From an uncultured Actinomycetes bacterium (GTDB taxonomy: Bacteria; Actinomycetota; Actinomycetes; Nanopelagicales; Nanopelagicaceae), in assembly GCA_903836945.1 (NCBI GenBank), contig CAILSO010000008.1, positions 33,913 through 97,912 on the forward strand: a stretch of 64,000 bases of DNA. Direction: 5' to 3'. This document shows, piece after piece, positions 34,705-44,173 of the stretch. The notes below the pieces were generated by a model. That model was not told the DNA's origin, made no database searches, and worked only from the letters and a program-made list of their open reading frames with translations. Within the stretch, counting starts at the first letter, position 1; every line of letters begins with the position of its first letter. The position numbers and the translations under genes were made by a program.

Positions 34705-35826
34705 TTAGCGACCAAAGGCATCTCGGACGCGACCAAATAATCCACCTTGATGAGCGCCATCGCGCTTATGGATCACAACTTGTTCGCCGCTTTCACCACG
34801 GGCTTTTGCCAATGCCTTAAGAAGTTCTTCCTGCTCCTTGTTTAACTTCGAAGGAGTGCTAACTTCGACATGCACTATCAAATCGCCACGGCCATGGCCG
34901 CGAAGTTTGGTGACACCAAGCTCCTTGAGTACAACGCTTTGGCCACTCGCCAAACCAGGTTTGATCACGACTTCTTGTGGTCCATCAAGTGTTTCAATCT
35001 TAACTTTGGTGCCTAGAGCTGCGGCAGTCATTGGAATTGCAATTGAAATATGAAGATCATTCCCATCGCGAATTAAGAATTCGTGTGGGGTTTCAATAAT
35101 TTCAACGTATAAATCTCCTGCAGATCCCCCACCTGGTCCAACTTCCCCAGCGCCTGACATCTGAATTCGATTACCGGTTTCCACTCCTGCCGGAATCTTT
35201 ACCGGAATTGTTTTGCGAGAACGAACTCGGCCATCGCCAGCGCACTCAACACATGGATCACTTATTACCGAACCATAACCCTGGCAGTTATTACATGGCC
35301 GACTCGTCATAACTTGTCCGATAATTGAACGAGTTACTTGTTGAACCTCACCGCGTCCTTTGCAAATTTCACATACCTTTGGCTTTCCGCCGCCTTGGCT
35401 CCCAGAGCCAGTGCACTTATTGCAAACAACGGCGGTCTCAACACTTAACTCACGGTCACAACCAAAACAAGCTTCCGCCAAAGTTAATTCAACTCTAATT
35501 AGCGCATCTTGACCGGCACGCATTCTTGGACGTGGTCCGCGGTTGCTACCACCACCGCCAAAGAAAGCATCCATGATGTCGCCGAATCCAAAGTTTGCGC
35601 CGCCACCAAATTGTGAAAATGGATCGCCGCCCAAGTCATAACGCTGACGCTTATCCGGATCGCTTAAAATTTCATAAGCAGTCGTGATTTCCTTAAATTT
35701 TTCAGATGCTTGCGGATCGGGATTAATATCTGGATGAAATTCCCGAGCCAATTTTCGATATACCTTTTTAATGTCATCGAAGGAGGCGTCTCGATCTACG
35801 CCAAGGGTTTGATAGTAATCAGACAT
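34705..35826 (-). CDS. dnaJ: Chaperone protein DnaJ
   Basis: 373 residues with all type I DnaJ domains: J domain with HPD ([10 protein letters not shown] near 29), a Gly/Phe-rich linker ([16 protein letters not shown]), four CxxCxGxG zinc repeats between about 130 and 210 ([36 protein letters not shown]), and the C-terminal substrate-binding part. It works with DnaK/GrpE. The ATG at 35826 shares a base with the hrcA stop (TGATG). This is the DnaJ2-type copy that accompanies HrcA in actinobacteria. Confidence 0.96.
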   Translation of the reverse strand: MSDYYQTLGVDRDASFDDIKKVYRKLAREFHPDINPDPQASEKFKEITTAYEILSDPDKRQRYDLGGDPFSQFGGGANFGFGDIMDAFFGGGGSNRGPRPRMRAGQDALIRVELTLAEACFGCDRELSVETAVVCNKCTGSGSQGGGKPKVCEICKGRGEVQQVTRSIIGQVMTSRPCNNCQGYGSVISDPCVECAGDGRVRSRKTIPVKIPAGVETGNRIQMSGAGEVGPGGGSAGDLYVEIIETPHEFLIRDGNDLHISIAIPMTAAALGTKVKIETLDGPQEVVIKPGLASGQSVVLKELGVTKLRGHGRGDLIVHVEVSTPSKLNKEQEELLKALAKARGESGEQVVIHKRDGAHQGGLFGRVRDAFGR

Positions 35827-36542
35827 CAATTACCTTCATCTATAAATCGACCGATATATCTTGCTACAGCATTTACCGCAGACATCGAACCGGCGTAATC
35901 CATCCGAGTCGGTCCAAGAATTCCAACTGCGCCATGCCCAACTGCAGTTGAGTTGTAACCCATACTGACCAAGCTAGTCTTCTTCAGCCCAGCTTCTGGT
36001 TGTTCTTCACCAATCTTTACATTTATCTCCCCACCAACATCAGAGAGCAATCGAAGAAGAACAACTTGTTCCTCAAGTGCCTCCAGAATTGGATGGAGTT
36101 CGTTTGCCGTTTCGTGGCGCGAACGTGCCAAATTAGAAGTTCCGGCAAGTACTACCCGATCACTTGTTGGGTATTGAATCACCGCAACTTGCTTTGTAAT
36201 TTGTGAGAGTAATTTAACGGTGCGAGATAGGAGATCATCTAGATCGTGTGACTCCGATAAGAAAGATTCAATGGCTCGACGTTCTGGAGTGGAGAGTGGT
36301 TTAACTTGTGTTAATTTATCTACGAACATTCGGTAGCCACTATTGGTCGGGATTCGACCAGCGCTGGTGTGCGGCTGTGCGATTAATCCAGCATCTTCTA
36401 AAACCGCCATATCGTTGCGAATTGTGGCGGGCGAAACGCCAAGGCCATGTCGTTCAGCGATTACCTTTGAACCTACCGGCTCCTCGGTTGCAACATATTC
36501 CTCGACGATTGCGCGGAGTATTTCTAATTGACGTTCGTGCAT
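35826..36542 (-). CDS. hrcA: Heat-inducible transcription repressor HrcA, shortened
   Basis: 238 residues; usual HrcA proteins are near 340. The winged-helix part is normal ([54 protein letters not shown]) and so is the C-terminal GAF-like end ([16 protein letters not shown]-like [20 protein letters not shown]). The join at about residue 122-128 ([16 protein letters not shown]) skips about 100 residues, which correspond to the inserted dimerization region and flanks of the Thermotoga HrcA structure. The frame is intact, so this is a deletion and not a frameshift. It normally binds CIRCE operators; none was seen in this window. Confidence 0.87.
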   Translation of the reverse strand: MHERQLEILRAIVEEYVATEEPVGSKVIAERHGLGVSPATIRNDMAVLEDAGLIAQPHTSAGRIPTNSGYRMFVDKLTQVKPLSTPERRAIESFLSESHDLDDLLSRTVKLLSQITKQVAVIQYPTSDRVVLAGTSNLARSRHETANELHPILEALEEQVVLLRLLSDVGGEINVKIGEEQPEAGLKKTSLVSMGYNSTAVGHGAVGILGPTRMDYAGSMSAVNAVARYIGRFIDEGN

Positions 36543-36552
36543 ATTTAGCGAA

Positions 36553-36897
36553 TTAACCTATGACTAATACGGCGGATAACAAGATCAAAAGAACTATTGC
36601 AGGATATGCGGTCTTCATTTTATTGGCACGAGAATGTGCGTAGACCGCACCGCCCATCGTGCACCAGCCACCAAGAATTGCTAACCAGCCAATTAAGGAA
36701 TCGGGATAGCGAAGGGCGTAAATCATTCCGATTGCAAAGATCGCCTCTAGAACTCCAACGAGCCTGGCAAAGTTATCGCCAACTCCAACATCGCGAGTTC
36801 CTTCAAGCCCCTTTGGGTTGCCGCTTAATTTAAAGAGGCCAGAGACCAGAAAAATCACAGCCAAAAGGCCGAGCAGAATGTTGTGGGTTAAATGCAT
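36553..36897 (-). CDS. DoxX-like small membrane protein
   Basis: 114 residues with four predicted transmembrane helices ([67 protein letters not shown]). The FKLSGNP turn after helix 1 is typical of DoxX/DoxD-like proteins, some of which take part in thiol or redox pathways. Function unknown here. TAATCT sits 6 bases before ATG 36897, which decides this start over the TTG two codons upstream. Confidence 0.75.
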   Translation of the reverse strand: MHLTHNILLGLLAVIFLVSGLFKLSGNPKGLEGTRDVGVGDNFARLVGVLEAIFAIGMIYALRYPDSLIGWLAILGGWCTMGGAVYAHSRANKMKTAYPAIVLLILLSAVLVIG

Positions 36898-36903
36898 GGC
36901 CAA

Positions 36904-36909
36904 AGATTA
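36904..36909 (-). promoter_or_regulatory. -10 element of the DoxX-like gene
   Basis: TAATCT on the minus strand, 6 bases before the ATG at 36897; just behind the hemW stop. Confidence 0.45.
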
Positions 36910-38061
36910 CTAGACAATGATTTCTTGCACGATTCGATCTGCAATTAGCCGCCCGCTGAGCGTTAGCCCCAGCCGACCAGACTCCCAAAGTGTCGAATCC
37001 AAATGGCCCGAGGCTAAGTACTCTTCTAGAACTGGATATCTGGAATTATCAATTGACTCTTTAGGTATTCCAAGTGGCATTCGAATTGCAAGAAGTATCC
37101 GCTCTGATTCCTTTTGCGACTCGGTTAACGTTTCGCTCTCTTGAACCGGAGTTGTTCCAGATTCAATGCGCTCTTTGTATGCAGCTGGATGTTTAACATT
37201 CCAAAAGCGAACGCCATCTAAATGTGAATGAGCACCGGGACCCAACCCCCACCAATTAGCACTCTCCCAGTAAGCAATGTTGTGGCGACAAGGCGAACCT
37301 GGCTTAGCCCAATTGCTCAATTCATACCAAGTAAATCCCGCCTCGCTAAATTTCTTATCGGCCAGCAAGTACTTATCCGCAGTCTGATCATCGTCGGGAA
37401 TTATTACTTCACCGCGCTTAACCTGCGCCGCCAACTTAGTTCCACTCTCGACAATTAAGGCATAGGCCGAGATGTGCGTAATTGGAAGTGAGATCGCGGC
37501 ATCAATAGTTGCCTCCCAATTGGCAATAGATTCACCAGGTGAGCCATAAATTAAATCAACACTTACTTCTTCAAAGCCAACTTCGCGGGCCCAATTAGTC
37601 GCCTTAATAACATTCTCCGGATTATGAGTTCGATCAAGTACTGCAAGCACATGCGGGGCGGCCGATTGCATGCCAAAGGAGATGCGATTGATTCCGATCG
37701 CTCGAAGAGCAGCTAACTTTTCTTTTGTTACAGTATCGGGATTGGCTTCTATTGTTATTTCGATATCTTTACTAAAACCAAAATTTCGTTCTAGCGACTC
37801 AAGGACGCGGCCCAGATCGGCTACCTCCATGAGTGTTGGGGTTCCGCCACCAAAAAAGATTGTAGGAATGGCCTCCGAACTCTTTACCGCCGATCTGGCA
37901 AGTTCGATCTCCTTTAGAACCTGATCGATATAGCCAGTCGAGACTGAGGCTAAATCACCGCCACTCTTTAATTCAGATGGGGTGTAAGTATTGAAATCAC
38001 AATAGCCACAACGCCGAAGGCAGTATGGGATGTGCACATAAAACGAAAGTGGTGCACTCAT
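36910..38061 (-). CDS. hemW: Radical SAM protein HemW (HemN-like)
   Basis: 383 residues. The radical SAM [4Fe-4S] cluster motif CLRRCGYCDF (Cx3Cx2C) is near 14-24, with GGGTPTLM near 72 and a HemN C-terminal region (about 300-370). HemW proteins bind heme and transfer it; older annotations call them oxygen-independent coproporphyrinogen oxidase, but the extra cysteine of true HemN is absent. Its location next to lepA follows the common hemW-lepA pairing. Confidence 0.93.
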   Translation of the reverse strand: MSAPLSFYVHIPYCLRRCGYCDFNTYTPSELKSGGDLASVSTGYIDQVLKEIELARSAVKSSEAIPTIFFGGGTPTLMEVADLGRVLESLERNFGFSKDIEITIEANPDTVTKEKLAALRAIGINRISFGMQSAAPHVLAVLDRTHNPENVIKATNWAREVGFEEVSVDLIYGSPGESIANWEATIDAAISLPITHISAYALIVESGTKLAAQVKRGEVIIPDDDQTADKYLLADKKFSEAGFTWYELSNWAKPGSPCRHNIAYWESANWWGLGPGAHSHLDGVRFWNVKHPAAYKERIESGTTPVQESETLTESQKESERILLAIRMPLGIPKESIDNSRYPVLEEYLASGHLDSTLWESGRLGLTLSGRLIADRIVQEIIV

Positions 38062-38077
38062 TTGAAATAACTAAGAA

Positions 38078-39946
38078 CTACTTCTTAGCCTTAGTCTTTT
38101 CTGGATCGGAATCAGTTGTGAGCGCAGCGATGAAGGCTTCTTGCGGAACTTCTACACGTCCCACCATCTTCATGCGCTTCTTTCCTTCCTTCTGCTTCTC
38201 CAAGAGCTTTCGCTTACGGGAAATATCGCCGCCATAACACTTTGCCAAAACATCTTTCCGAATTGCTCGGATGCTTTCGCGGGCAATAATTCGCGAACCA
38301 ATCGCGGCCTGAATTGGCACTTCAAATTGTTGCCTTGGGATTAATTCTCGAAGTTTGGTCGTCATCATTACGCCGTAGGCATAAGCCTTATCTTTGTGAA
38401 CAATCGCGCTAAAGGCATCTACGCCCTCACCCTGCAGCAATATATCCACTTTAACGAGGTCGCCCTCGGCTTCACCGATTGGTTCATAATCAAGTGAGGC
38501 ATAACCACGCGTCTTTGATTTGAGTTGGTCGAAGAAGTCAAAAACAATTTCGGCTAGTGGCAAGGTGTAGCGAATTTCTACTCGATCTTCCGATAAGTAA
38601 TCCATACCAAGCAAGGTTCCGCGACGTTCTTGGCAAAGCTCCATGATTGCGCCGATGAATTCACTTGGCGCTAAAACCGTTGCTCGAACAATTGGTTCGA
38701 ATACTGCTGCGATCTTGCCATCTGGAAATTCTGATGGGTTGGTAACGATCATCTCTTTACCGTCATCACGAGTTACGCGATAAACCACGTTAGGGGCGGT
38801 TGAAATTAGAGAGAGTCCGGCTTCGCGCTCTAGGCGTTCGCGAACAATTTCCATATGTAATAGTCCAAGGAAGCCACAGCGAAAACCAAAGCCAAGTGCG
38901 GCCGAAGTTTCTGGTTCATAGACCAGCGCCGCATCATTTAATTGCAACTTATCTAAGGCTTCGCGAAGTAATGGGTAATCGGCACCATCTAATGGATAGA
39001 GGCCAGAGAAAACCATCGGCTTTGGATCTTTATATCCGGCCAAAGCAACCGTAGTTGGGTTGTGATAAGTCGTAATTGTGTCGCCCACTCTAGATTGGCG
39101 AACATCTTTAACGCCAGTGATGACGTAACCTACTTCGCCAACCCCAAGTCCCTTACTTACAACAGGTTCAGGTGAGATTACGCCGACTTCTAACATTTCG
39201 TGACGAACTCCGGTTGAGAACATTTGAATCTGATCACGAGTAGATAGGTGACCATCAACCACGCGAACATAGGTAACTACGCCGCGATAAGTGTCATAAA
39301 CCGAGTCGAAGATAAGCGCACGTGCTGGCGCATTTGGATCGCCAACAGGTGCTGGAATTTGCGCGCAGATCTGATCCAGTAATTCTTTAACACCATCGCC
39401 GGTCTTACCTGAAACCCGTAGACAATCTTCTGGCTCGCAACCAATTAACTTTGCAAGTTCTGCTGCAAATTTCTCTGGTTGCGCAGCAGGTAGATCGATT
39501 TTATTTAGGACTGGAATAATTGTTAAATTATTTTCCATCGCCAAATACAAGTTAGCAAGTGTTTGGGCTTCAATTCCCTGAGCGCAATCGACTAAAAGAA
39601 TCGCACCTTCGCAAGCGGCTAAAGATCTAGAAACCTCATAGGTGAAATCGACGTGACCTGGCGTATCGATCATATTCAGGATGTATTCCTGACCATCGAG
39701 GGCAGAACGCCATGGCAGGCGAACGGCTTGAGATTTAATTGTGATTCCACGTTCGCGTTCAATATCCATTCGATCTAGATATTGGGCACGCATATTGCGC
39801 TGTTCTACAACTTCGGTTATTCCAAGCATGCGATCAGCAAGTGTTGATTTGCCATGATCGATATGCGCAATGATGCAGAAATTGCGAATCTGCGCCGGAT
39901 TAGTGGCGGAAGGTTGCGGAGCTTTCGCTAAATCAATGGCAGGCAT
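38078..39946 (-). CDS. lepA: Elongation factor 4 (LepA)
   Basis: A 622-residue translational GTPase involved in 30S biogenesis and back-translocation. G1 [14 protein letters not shown] is at 27-40, G3 DTPGHVDF near 98, G4 NKIDLP near 152. The unique LepA C-terminal domain ends with the basic [19 protein letters not shown] stretch near 590. It lies between rpsT and hemW. Confidence 0.97.
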   Translation of the reverse strand: MPAIDLAKAPQPSATNPAQIRNFCIIAHIDHGKSTLADRMLGITEVVEQRNMRAQYLDRMDIERERGITIKSQAVRLPWRSALDGQEYILNMIDTPGHVDFTYEVSRSLAACEGAILLVDCAQGIEAQTLANLYLAMENNLTIIPVLNKIDLPAAQPEKFAAELAKLIGCEPEDCLRVSGKTGDGVKELLDQICAQIPAPVGDPNAPARALIFDSVYDTYRGVVTYVRVVDGHLSTRDQIQMFSTGVRHEMLEVGVISPEPVVSKGLGVGEVGYVITGVKDVRQSRVGDTITTYHNPTTVALAGYKDPKPMVFSGLYPLDGADYPLLREALDKLQLNDAALVYEPETSAALGFGFRCGFLGLLHMEIVRERLEREAGLSLISTAPNVVYRVTRDDGKEMIVTNPSEFPDGKIAAVFEPIVRATVLAPSEFIGAIMELCQERRGTLLGMDYLSEDRVEIRYTLPLAEIVFDFFDQLKSKTRGYASLDYEPIGEAEGDLVKVDILLQGEGVDAFSAIVHKDKAYAYGVMMTTKLRELIPRQQFEVPIQAAIGSRIIARESIRAIRKDVLAKCYGGDISRKRKLLEKQKEGKKRMKMVGRVEVPQEAFIAALTTDSDPEKTKAKK

Positions 39947-39968
39947 TTAACCCGACCGACTTTCTGAT

Positions 39969-40235
39969 TTACTTAGAAGCTTTGTTGGCAGCCTTAGCCA
40001 TTGCTGACTTACGGTTTGCTGCAGCGTTCTTGTGAAGAACACCATTGCTTACTGCTTCATCTAACTTCTTTGAAGCAACGCGTAGTTCTTGGGCAATTGT
40101 GTTCTTATCGCCAGCAGATACGGCATCGCGGAAGCGACGGATCGCGGTCTTGATAGAAGAACGAGCAGACTTGTTGCGTTCTTGCGCCTTCTCATTGGTG
40201 CGAATGCGCTTGATCTGCGACTTGATATTTGCCAC
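39969..40235 (-). CDS. rpsT: 30S ribosomal protein S20
   Basis: 88 residues, rich in Lys, Arg and Ala, with the S20 opening [25 protein letters not shown] and the three-helix pattern that binds the 5' domain of 16S rRNA. The start is GTG at 40235 after GAAAG. It is transcribed from the gap 40236-40306 and is followed 22 bases later by lepA. Confidence 0.96.
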   Translation of the reverse strand: MANIKSQIKRIRTNEKAQERNKSARSSIKTAIRRFRDAVSAGDKNTIAQELRVASKKLDEAVSNGVLHKNAAANRKSAMAKAANKASK

Positions 40236-40306
40236 GTGGAACTACTTTCTATTTATAAAACTGGTTAATAAGTAAGAGCGCAGATTACCAGCCAGCCATG
40301 GATGGC

Positions 40307-41242
40307 TCAAACTCGAGCGGTAATTGCGATAATTGCACGCTCTAGCGAGTGAATTGGGTCTACCGCAGCGCCCTTAATATCGGCATCGGCTTGGGCCACC
40401 GCCATCACTGCCCCAGCCAAGGTTGCAGGGGTCCACTTACCCAATTGGCGACGAGCCTTATCGATCTGCCATGGTGGCAAGCCAAGTGATGAGGCTAGAT
40501 CAAAAGATTTAACACCGCGCGATGCGCCAGAGACTTTTGCCAAGGTGCGAAGTGATCCGGCAAGTGCACTGGTGATTAAAACTGGATCGGTACCCGTATC
40601 TAGTGCATTTCGCAGAGCTACTAAAGCGGTCTCGCGATTTCCATCAATAGCAGCATCTGCGACATCAAAGCCACTAGTTTCAACTCTTCCTTGTTGGAAT
40701 CTTGCAACAACGCCTTCATCAATTGTCTTATCTTGTGCAGTGTCAGATGCCAATTGCGAAACGGCGCCGCTTAATTCGCGAAGATCACTACCTAGTGAAT
40801 CTATGAGCGCTTGAACCGCCTCGGTAGAGACCTTACGACCGAGGCGCTTAAATTCATCACGAATAAAGTCAGCTTTCTCGCCATCTTTTTTCAAAACATC
40901 ACAGGCGATTAAAGTTGGTTTTAACTTCTTAATTTTCTCAAGTAGCGCCTTACCTTTCACGCCACCTTTATGCCAAAGAACTAACTCCACGCCATCTTCG
41001 GGCTCTTCTAGATAGGCCGCAACCTCGTCGCTTAAATCTGCACCTAGATCGTTAATCTCTCGAATTACTACAACTCTATTTTCGCCAAAGAGCGATGGTG
41101 AAAGGGCATCGCTGATTGCACCAACCTCAAACTCACCTGCCGTCATTTGCGTGACCGTGGCGGTTGGGTCCCTGCGTAAAATTTCAGAAATTGCGCGATC
41201 GGCAAGTAGGGATTCGCCACCAAGCAGCAAAGTTAGCCCCAC
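40307..41242 (-). CDS. holA: DNA polymerase III subunit delta
   Basis: A 311-residue clamp-loader subunit with an AAA+-like N-terminal fold (LLLGGESLLADRAI near 5), a central helical lid and a C-terminal collar (LPPWQIDKARRQL near 270). It opens the beta clamp. I prefer GTG at 41242, where GGTGG lies 8 bases upstream; TTG at 41257 is the alternative. It overlaps the comEC stop by 10 bases, the conserved comEA-comEC-holA order. Confidence 0.9.
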   Translation of the reverse strand: MGLTLLLGGESLLADRAISEILRRDPTATVTQMTAGEFEVGAISDALSPSLFGENRVVVIREINDLGADLSDEVAAYLEEPEDGVELVLWHKGGVKGKALLEKIKKLKPTLIACDVLKKDGEKADFIRDEFKRLGRKVSTEAVQALIDSLGSDLRELSGAVSQLASDTAQDKTIDEGVVARFQQGRVETSGFDVADAAIDGNRETALVALRNALDTGTDPVLITSALAGSLRTLAKVSGASRGVKSFDLASSLGLPPWQIDKARRQLGKWTPATLAGAVMAVAQADADIKGAAVDPIHSLERAIIAITARV

Positions 41243-43383
41243 GAAATATTCCACCAATCACTCTTCTTGGTTCTGATCTTAAGGGTTGGGTCAACCGAAA
41301 TCGCACCATCTAGATCAGTACGGTAAACCTTAATCCCCCGGCCGGTCAGCGCCGCGATCGTTTTAGGCGAAGGGTGGCCGTAAGAATTTCCAAGACCCAC
41401 GCTGATGAGTGCAACTTTTGGGTGGAGCCGGTCTAGCAACGGTAAGTATTGATAAGCCGAACCATGATGTGAAACTTTCAAGATATCTACTGGCGTGATT
41501 TCATTTGCCGCCATCATGGCTTCTTGGGCCGGTGGTTCGATATCGCCGCCGGCAAAAATGCGAAGTTTTCCGATAGTTATATCCAGAGCCACACTTGAAT
41601 TATTAATACTAGATCCATCACCTGGCATAGCTGCAAAGTTTTCTATCTGATTTCTTGGCCAGAGTACTTTTATCCGCACCTGTCCGCGACCAGAATTGAA
41701 AGTTACTTGGCTGCCCTGAGTAACAACTTGTGATGGAATCTTTCCAAGCTCTTTAAGGACTTGATCTCGTTCGATCTGAGGCTGTAGATAATTTGTCAGC
41801 CAAACTTCACCGACCTTGCGCCCTTGCAAAACTCCTGGCAGCCCAACCACATGATCGGCATGGAAATGGGTGAGAACCAATAACGGAATGCTTTGAATCC
41901 CAATCGCCTTCAAGCAATTATTCATAGCAGTCGGATCTGGCCCGGCATCAATGACAATCCCTTGATGATCGCCCAAATTGATGGCTAGACCATCTCCTTG
42001 GCCGACGTTGCAATTAACCACCTCCCAATTCTTTCCAGGCCAGCCACTTTGCGTGAGCACTATTCCTACGATTGAAAGCACGGCAATAATCGCGAGATAT
42101 TTCTTCTTCAAGAATCTAAATCCGAGGATGACTAACAAGATAAGTGCTGCTCCCAAATAACTCTTTGGCATTTTTAGAACTGGAACCTTTGCTCCTACTT
42201 TTGCGATCTCAACAATTACCCAAGAAAAGGGATTTATTAGCACCAAAAGCAGATGCGCCACTGGCGCCGAAATGGGCGAGATCAGGGCGGCGATAAATCC
42301 AATCACCGTGATTGGCGCAACCACTGGGGCTGCCAAAAGATTTGCCGGAATTGCGATTAGCGATAACAAACCAGAGATGGCAATTATCACCGGGGTGCAC
42401 ATAATTGTCGCTGAAATTGGAATTGCTAGTAACTCTGATAGACCTGCACGATTAGTTCGCTGAAAGATGCGCGCCTCGATCTTTGGTGCAAGAAGCAAGA
42501 TTCCGGCTGTGCCACCCACGGAAAGGGCAAAGCCAGCGTCGATGGCTTGAAAGGGATCTATTAATAAAAGCAAGGAGATCGCTAAGCCTAGTGATGGCAA
42601 CGGGGAAGATTTAATTCCGCGGGCCTTGGCCACCAAAATAACAGCGCTCATAACCATGGCTCGCATTACTGAAGGCGATGGCCTAACCAAAAAGATAAAG
42701 CCGATCAAGATGATTGCAGTCACTGCAATTCGCAACTTCATTCGACGAATGAACCACTGCGCCAGCCAAAGTATGAAGGCAGCAACAATTGCAAAATTCT
42801 CCCCACTCACCGCGGTCAGGTGGGTAAGACCTACGCGGCGCATCTGGGTTACAAATGATGGCTTCTCTAAACTAGTGTCGCCAATAACTAAGCCGGGAAT
42901 TAGATCCCCGCTCTCGCTATTAAACCGTTTTGCAGTTCTTGAAAAACTACTCCGAATTCCCGCCGCCACTTGCAAGATCGGATTGGCCGTTCGCAATTTA
43001 GTAAAAGCCCCATGAACTACAACTAGCGCGGCAACTTTCGCCTCTTTACTCTTGAGCGCACTACCTCGAACCTCAAATTTCTCCCCGAGCTTTAACGAAA
43101 TAAATTGATTACTGATAACTCGAAGTGGAAGGCGAATGTTTTTTCGTACTCCTCCGATATCGATGCTTTGGGAAGTAACTAACATCGACATGTTCTTACT
43201 CTTAAGGCGCGAGCCCACAACTTTAGGAGCGCCCCAAACCGGATCACTCTTTACTGTCGCAATTAGATCGATGGTTGGGTTGTAGGACAGATTTGCGGAA
43301 ACAAAGTTGTGAGTAAGTGCCAGCTCTCGGATTGCCGTCCCACCAGCTCCGGTTAAAAGTGCAATGATTAAAAGAAATGGCAT
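41233..43383 (-). CDS. comEC: ComEC/Rec2 DNA-uptake channel
   Basis: 716 residues: an extracytoplasmic OB-like domain (about 40-120), the Competence transmembrane domain with about 8-9 helices (GENFAIVAAFILWLAQWFI, then LLAIPISATIMCTP, to residue ~450), and a C-terminal metallo-beta-lactamase-like domain with THFHADHVVGLPG near 503 and SHHGSAYQYLP near 627. It carries single-stranded DNA across the membrane. The ATG at 43383 is the first usable start, but the frame continues upstream for 25-30 codons of ComEC-like sequence beyond a TAA at 43405-43407, so the first helix may be lost (see findings). Confidence 0.88.
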   Translation of the reverse strand: MPFLLIIALLTGAGGTAIRELALTHNFVSANLSYNPTIDLIATVKSDPVWGAPKVVGSRLKSKNMSMLVTSQSIDIGGVRKNIRLPLRVISNQFISLKLGEKFEVRGSALKSKEAKVAALVVVHGAFTKLRTANPILQVAAGIRSSFSRTAKRFNSESGDLIPGLVIGDTSLEKPSFVTQMRRVGLTHLTAVSGENFAIVAAFILWLAQWFIRRMKLRIAVTAIILIGFIFLVRPSPSVMRAMVMSAVILVAKARGIKSSPLPSLGLAISLLLLIDPFQAIDAGFALSVGGTAGILLLAPKIEARIFQRTNRAGLSELLAIPISATIMCTPVIIAISGLLSLIAIPANLLAAPVVAPITVIGFIAALISPISAPVAHLLLVLINPFSWVIVEIAKVGAKVPVLKMPKSYLGAALILLVILGFRFLKKKYLAIIAVLSIVGIVLTQSGWPGKNWEVVNCNVGQGDGLAINLGDHQGIVIDAGPDPTAMNNCLKAIGIQSIPLLVLTHFHADHVVGLPGVLQGRKVGEVWLTNYLQPQIERDQVLKELGKIPSQVVTQGSQVTFNSGRGQVRIKVLWPRNQIENFAAMPGDGSSINNSSVALDITIGKLRIFAGGDIEPPAQEAMMAANEITPVDILKVSHHGSAYQYLPLLDRLHPKVALISVGLGNSYGHPSPKTIAALTGRGIKVYRTDLDGAISVDPTLKIRTKKSDWWNISWG

Positions 43384-43404
43384 GGCGTGGTGCTTAACTA
43401 TTAT

Positions 43405-43497
43405 TTAAATGGAAAGAGCGAGAGCAGCACCGAGCCAAGCCAGATACTTATTCCAAGTACTAACAGGCGATAGTCGCCTCGAGTCTCTAGAGCTTGA
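43405..43497 (-). pseudogene. Possible disconnected N-terminal piece of comEC
   Basis: In the comEC frame, upstream of the TAA (43405-43407), the sequence reads RRLSPVSTWNKYLAWLGAALALSI, cited here in two parts: RRLSPVST, then a hydrophobic WNKYLAWLGAALALSI. This resembles the start of ComEC proteins (basic-Leu-Pro followed by a first membrane helix). After the TAA the frame goes on IIVKHHA into the comEC ATG. There is no ATG, GTG or TTG in this piece. It could be decay, a sequencing error, or plain spacer. Confidence 0.35.
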
Positions 43498-44116
43498 TCA
43501 GGTTCGAGATCTCTGCGAATTTTGCCGCCCCCATTCCTGGGACTTTGCGCAATTCATCAATCGCCTTAAAGGGCCCGCTCTTTTGCCGGTAGGCAATAAT
43601 TCGCGCCGCCATTACTGGTCCAATTCCCGGAAGTGAATCAAGCTGCGCCGCGGTTGCACTGTTAATACTTATTGGACCACCAGATGCACTTAACTTTGAC
43701 TTAGATTTGGATCCCTTGCTGCTTGATACAACAACCTTAGGGGCGCCAACAACAATTTGTTCGCCATCGACTAGAACATGTGCCAGATTGATATCACTGG
43801 TATCCACGCCCGCCTTCGCACCACCAGCAAGCGTTAAAGCATCTATTGCCCGTGAGCCGGTTGGCAATTTGTAAACGCCTGGCTTTATTACCTTTCCAGA
43901 AACGTCAACCACTATCACCGAAGCAATTGTCGGTGCCACGGGAATCGAAATTACCGGGCTCGCCGCACTTGAGGCACTGCCTTGAGCAAGTGCGAAGAAG
44001 GCGCCACCCAGTGCAAGAAAGGCGGCAAATACAATCGCAACAGCGCGTTCTTGTTCCTTACTAAAACCCATCTCAAAATATTTATCGGATATGAAGATTT
44101 TGATTCGATTTAACAT
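43487..44116 (-). CDS. comEA: ComEA-like DNA receptor
   Basis: 209 residues: a cytoplasmic start, one transmembrane helix (AVAIVFAAFLALGGAFFALA, about 25-44), an SLBB domain (VDVSGKVIKPGVYKLPTGSRAIDAL near 70, by position), a Ser/Lys linker, and a C-terminal helix-hairpin-helix pair (INSATAAQLDSLPGIGPVMAARII near 150; VPGMGAAKFAEI near 192). It binds incoming DNA at the surface and hands it to ComEC. TATTTT lies 6 bases before the ATG. Confidence 0.93.
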   Translation of the reverse strand: MLNRIKIFISDKYFEMGFSKEQERAVAIVFAAFLALGGAFFALAQGSASSAASPVISIPVAPTIASVIVVDVSGKVIKPGVYKLPTGSRAIDALTLAGGAKAGVDTSDINLAHVLVDGEQIVVGAPKVVVSSSKGSKSKSKLSASGGPISINSATAAQLDSLPGIGPVMAARIIAYRQKSGPFKAIDELRKVPGMGAAKFAEISNLIKL

Positions 44117-44122
44117 GCGCTA

Positions 44123-44128
44123 AAAATA
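44123..44128 (-). promoter_or_regulatory. -10 element of comEA-comEC-holA
   Basis: TATTTT on the minus strand, 6 bases before the comEA ATG (44116). It is flanked by 5-bp arms GCGCT/AGCGC (44117-44134). Confidence 0.5.
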
Positions 44129-44156
44129 GAGCGCTAAAAATTTCGGTGTTGCCTGG

Positions 44157-44169
44157 CAGGTACTACCTG
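44157..44169. promoter_or_regulatory. Perfect inverted repeat upstream of comEA
   Basis: CAGGTA-C-TACCTG, a perfect 6-bp inverted repeat, 29 bases upstream of the comEA -10 and just behind the leuS stop. No T run follows on the leuS strand, so an operator for the competence operon is as likely as a terminator. Confidence 0.4.
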
Positions 44170-44173
44170 TTAA

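Noticed and set aside
41242..43383. Long plus-strand open frames within comEC, smc, recG and similar genes
   Set aside because: They lie opposite strong genes, lack family motifs and ribosome sites, and follow the codon periodicity of the opposite strand.
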